A stretch of 10,570 nucleotides of DNA from Flavobacteriaceae bacterium (GTDB lineage Bacteria; Bacteroidota; Bacteroidia; Flavobacteriales; Flavobacteriaceae), in assembly GCA_013042825.1 (NCBI GenBank), contig JABDPL010000015.1, positions 1 to 10,570 on the forward strand, written 5' to 3'. Under the pieces are notes generated by a model. The model was not told where the DNA came from. It worked only from the letters and a program-made list of their open reading frames with translations, and ran no database searches. Position 1 is the stretch's first letter. Every line of letters begins with the position of its first letter. A program made the position numbers and the translations under genes. Of the stretch, positions 7,813 to 10,570 are shown piece after piece.

Positions 7813-9456
7813 ATGATCAAAAAACCACGGCTCTCCTTTTGGCAGATCTGGAATATGAATGTTGGATTCTTCGGGATTCAGTTCAGTTTCGGACTTCAGC
7901 AAACAGCGATAAATCCGATTTTTTCATTTCTTGGTGCTCATCATGACGAGCTTCCGTTGTTAAACCTGGCCGGACCTGTCACGGGGCTGCTCATACAACC
8001 GCTTATCGGGGCCATTTCAGATAAGACCTGGTCGCCTAAATGGGGTGGAAGGCGAAAACCTTTCTTCCTCATCGGTGCAATAATAGCCAGTCTTTGTTTA
8101 TTCGCTTTCCCGTTTAGTCCGGAGCTTTGGTTTGCCGTTGGACTATTGTGGTTACTCGATGCCGGAAACAATACCGCTATGGAGCCTTACCGGGCATTCG
8201 TAGGGGATAAATTACCCGATGATCAGCTCACCTTTGGTTACCAGATGCAGAGCTTGTTCGTTGGGGCCGGGATAACCCTTGCCAATTTCTCCCTCTTCCT
8301 TTTCCAGGATTGGTTCAGCGTACCGGTTGAGGCAGGTGGCTTATGCGGCGTTGGGGAAGATGTTGTTACTGCAATTCCCAGGTGGGTTTACTATTCATTC
8401 TTCCTCGGGGCCTTTGCTTCAATAGGAACCGTGCTTTGGTCGGTTTGGAAAACGCCTGAAATTCCTCCTTCAGACGAAGAGCTTAAAGAGATAAGGGAGT
8501 TCAATAAGGATAAGCCAAACGGCTTTATTCAGATCATGTCGGTGATAATTGTATTACTAACCTTGCCGATAGCGGTTGGATTCATTATTGCGCCTTTCAT
8601 TCCGGGTTTACTTGAGAATTACAACTTACTGGTGATCGTGATCCTGGTTTTAACCCTGATCTGGGTTCGATTCCTTTACAAACTCATTAAAAACAATCCC
8701 GATAATCCCAGGATAAAGAGAATCGGGGATCTTTTGGCGCCCTTCATCGAGACAACTGAGGCTATTACAGATATGCCGAAACTCATGTGGGTACTCTCAG
8801 GTGTTTACTTCTTCCAGTGGTATGCTTTGTTCTGTTACTGGCAGTTTATCACGCCTATGCTGCGATCGAGTTTATACGGTATTTCCAATGGTGATACCGA
8901 AAGGTTCGAAGGCATCATGGAAGCCTGCAATTCCGGTGCAGAGATCAGTTCTGTTGATATGTCATTTGCTGAAAATATTCAGAGCTTAAGCGAACAGGCT
9001 CTGGCGCAAACCGGTTTGATGAACGGGACGTACAATTTTGTCACCATGATTACCGCCCTGGCCCTTGTTCCATTAGCAAGGCGCATTTCATCTAAATGGG
9101 TCTATGTGTTGGCTCTCGTAGGAACGGCAGTGGCTATGTTATCTATGCCATTTATAAAGGACGAATATATATTGCTGGCGCCCATGATCCTGTTCGGAAT
9201 AGGCTGGGCAGCCATGATGGGTATACCCTATTCCATGGTTTCCAAAGTTATTCCCGAGGAAAGGCGTGGGGTTTATATGGGAATTGTGAATATGATGATC
9301 GTGATCCCGATGTTGATACAAACGGTTTCATTCGGGCCCGTAGTAAAACATCTGTTGAATAATAGTGCAGTTAATGCAATTCTTTTCGGGGGCGTATTTT
9401 TTATCATTGCGTCTGTCCTGGCGATCAGGCTTAAGGTATCTAAAGATGAAAACTAA
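7813..9456 (+). CDS. SLC45/GPH-family MFS sugar (disaccharide-type) proton symporter
   Basis: This 547-residue polytopic membrane protein has hydrophobic segments consistent with about 12 membrane helices. It shows SLC45/sucrose-transporter signatures: FSFGLQQTAINPIF in helix 1, GPVTGLLIQPLIG (from residue 54), Asp70 in GAISDKTW, and the loop 2-3 motif GGRRKPF (residues 78-84). These are followed by GNNTAMEPYRAFVGD. A charged central loop (about residues 215-235) separates the two six-helix halves, and a large loop rich in polar residues follows around 355-395. Relatives import sucrose, maltose or similar glucosides with protons across the inner membrane; the substrate here is not determined. 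The ATG at 7813 gives the expected short cytoplasmic start (MIKKPRLSFWQIW). A further transporter gene starts 3 bases after its stop. The upstream spacer separates it from the lipoprotein genes, so it could have its own promoter. Confidence 0.9.
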   Translation: MIKKPRLSFWQIWNMNVGFFGIQFSFGLQQTAINPIFSFLGAHHDELPLLNLAGPVTGLLIQPLIGAISDKTWSPKWGGRRKPFFLIGAIIASLCLFAFPFSPELWFAVGLLWLLDAGNNTAMEPYRAFVGDKLPDDQLTFGYQMQSLFVGAGITLANFSLFLFQDWFSVPVEAGGLCGVGEDVVTAIPRWVYYSFFLGAFASIGTVLWSVWKTPEIPPSDEELKEIREFNKDKPNGFIQIMSVIIVLLTLPIAVGFIIAPFIPGLLENYNLLVIVILVLTLIWVRFLYKLIKNNPDNPRIKRIGDLLAPFIETTEAITDMPKLMWVLSGVYFFQWYALFCYWQFITPMLRSSLYGISNGDTERFEGIMEACNSGAEISSVDMSFAENIQSLSEQALAQTGLMNGTYNFVTMITALALVPLARRISSKWVYVLALVGTAVAMLSMPFIKDEYILLAPMILFGIGWAAMMGIPYSMVSKVIPEERRGVYMGIVNMMIVIPMLIQTVSFGPVVKHLLNNSAVNAILFGGVFFIIASVLAIRLKVSKDEN

Positions 9457-9459
9457 ATT
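9457..9459 (+). other. 3-base junction between two transporter genes
   Basis: The SLC45-type gene stops at 9454-9456 (TAA) and the second permease starts at ATG 9460. Only ATT separates them, and the upstream sequence is A-rich without a clear Shine-Dalgarno element, as is common in Flavobacteriia. This supports one transcript carrying both permeases. Confidence 0.7.
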
Positions 9460-10570
9460 ATGAAGCATTTAAACCTAAAGATCTCTCTGTTCCTTATTTA
9501 TTTTGTTTTCGCGGCATTGCTTAACAGTGTCGGGATACTGGTTGAACGCTCTCAGGAGGTCTATGGTGTGCTAAAGGAAGACGCTGCAATATTAGAGCCC
9601 TTTAAGGATCTCTCGATCGCATTTGTGTCTTTCATTATCGGTTCTTTCCTGCCTAAACTCGGCTATAAACGCGGTATGCTCCTGAGTTTGGCAGTGGTAT
9701 TTCTCGGGTGCATCGGCATGTACTTCGGAAATTCGTTCTGGGCCGTCAAGATATTGTTTGCCTCTGTGGGTATGAGCTTTGCTGTTGTTAAGGTTGCCGT
9801 TTATGCGCTTATCGGATTTGTAACCGATTCCAAGAAATCACATAGCCAGCTCATGAGTATGATTGAAACAGTCTTTATGGTGGGGATCATTTTCATGTAT
9901 GTGGTATTTCCTTTGTTCTTTGATGAACATGACGAAAATGCCTGGTTGCGGGGCTATTTACTAATGGCGGTTATTATCGCTATTTCGTTTTTCATAATCC
10001 TGTTCTCCAAATTTGATATTCAGGTAGAAACCTCAAGCAATTCCATGGTTGAGGATTTTAAGGCCATGATCAAACTCTTTCTGAATCCCCTGATCTGGAC
10101 CTTTGCCGTTTTTGCATTTTTCTATGTCATGACAGAACAGGGCATAATGACCTGGTTGCCCACATTCAATAAAGAAACCCTGAACCTGGTTCCAAAACTG
10201 GCCACGCAAATGGCTGTTATTTTGATGATCTCATATGCCGTTGGACGGTTCCTTACCGGGATCATCGTTAAGCGTATTAAGTGGATCTATATCTCCCTGT
10301 TCGGGCTGTTTGCCGCTGCTGCACTGGTTCTTATCGTGCTTCCCATGGCGAAGAATGTAAGCGTAACCGAGATAAGCACAATGGCAGAATTACCTTTGGT
10401 CTCCTACCTATTCCCTATGATAGGACTGTTTTTAGCACCTTTATATCCTTTGGTGAGTTCTACTATTCTGTCTGGAGTTGATAAGGACCAGCATAGCCCA
10501 CTTGCCGGAATCCTGGTGTTCTTCTCTGCCGTTGGCGGAACATCCGGGTCTTTGATCATCGGCTATATGT
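9460..10570 (+). CDS. Major facilitator superfamily transporter, probable sugar permease, 3'-truncated by window
   Basis: The frame is open from the ATG at 9460 to the window end without a stop, giving 370 complete codons (to base 10569). About eleven hydrophobic segments are visible: one at residues 6-28, five more before a polar central loop near residues 190-205 (KFDIQVETSSNS), then five in the second half ending in a glycine-rich helix (AVGGTSGSLIIGYM). One helix and the stop are probably missing. A basic GYKRG follows helix 2, as in the MFS loop 2-3 motif. The late-helix features (APLYPLVSST, SPLAG, AVGGTSG) recall sugar permeases of the FucP/FHS type, but this subfamily call is tentative. 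It is distinct from the preceding SLC45-type gene, which ends 3 bases before it, so the two permeases are almost certainly co-expressed. One may serve for uptake of a sugar and the other for a breakdown product, or one may export; this is inference. Confidence 0.85.
   Translation, partial: MKHLNLKISLFLIYFVFAALLNSVGILVERSQEVYGVLKEDAAILEPFKDLSIAFVSFIIGSFLPKLGYKRGMLLSLAVVFLGCIGMYFGNSFWAVKILFASVGMSFAVVKVAVYALIGFVTDSKKSHSQLMSMIETVFMVGIIFMYVVFPLFFDEHDENAWLRGYLLMAVIIAISFFIILFSKFDIQVETSSNSMVEDFKAMIKLFLNPLIWTFAVFAFFYVMTEQGIMTWLPTFNKETLNLVPKLATQMAVILMISYAVGRFLTGIIVKRIKWIYISLFGLFAAAALVLIVLPMAKNVSVTEISTMAELPLVSYLFPMIGLFLAPLYPLVSSTILSGVDKDQHSPLAGILVFFSAVGGTSGSLIIGYM

Noticed and set aside
7758..7946. 62-codon open frame on the + strand starting before the SLC45-type gene
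   Set aside because: It overlaps the transporter in another frame beyond its ATG, has no recognisable motif, and the transporter's own start and family sequence fully explain the region.

Overview
The window looks like chromosomal DNA from a member of the Bacteroidota, most likely a marine or environmental Flavobacteriaceae. The evidence is large FG-GAP/VCBS proteins with ASPIC/UnbV domains, lipoproteins with short signal peptides ending in LSC, AT-rich gene starts without clear Shine-Dalgarno sequences, and moderate GC (mid-40s by eye). The genus cannot be named from this sequence alone.

All six genes lie on the + strand and fill almost the whole window. From left to right they are: (1) the C-terminal two thirds of a giant FG-GAP/VCBS–ASPIC protein that begins upstream (1-2252); (2) a complete paralogue of it, a 1083-residue lipoprotein overlapping it by 8 bases (2245-5496); (3) a lipoprotein of the vanadium-dependent haloperoxidase/PAP2 phosphatase superfamily with an intact oxyanion-binding pocket (5502-6818); (4) a membrane-anchored protein with an SRPBCC-like region and a C-terminal GyrI-like ligand-binding domain (6820-7737); (5) an SLC45/GPH-type sugar transporter (7813-9456); (6) the first 370 residues of a second major facilitator protein, cut by the window end (9460-10570). 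No RNA gene, CRISPR array, insertion sequence or convincing terminator was seen. The only gap over 10 bases is the 75-base stretch between genes 4 and 5.

The tight junctions (8-base overlap, then 5, 1, 75 and 3 bases) suggest one transcription unit, or two if a promoter lies in the 75-base gap. The layout reads as an envelope-to-cytoplasm system. Probable outer-membrane surface proteins (genes 1-3) would handle or bind something outside the cell, a membrane-tethered periplasmic protein would sense or bind a small ligand, and two inner-membrane permeases would import a sugar-like solute. The substrate is unknown. No glycoside hydrolase, SusC/SusD pair or regulator is visible, so they may lie just outside the window. 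The most unusual elements are the pairing of a haloperoxidase-like lipoprotein with sugar permeases and the apparently periplasmic GyrI-like domain. I see no direct evidence of a wholly new system.
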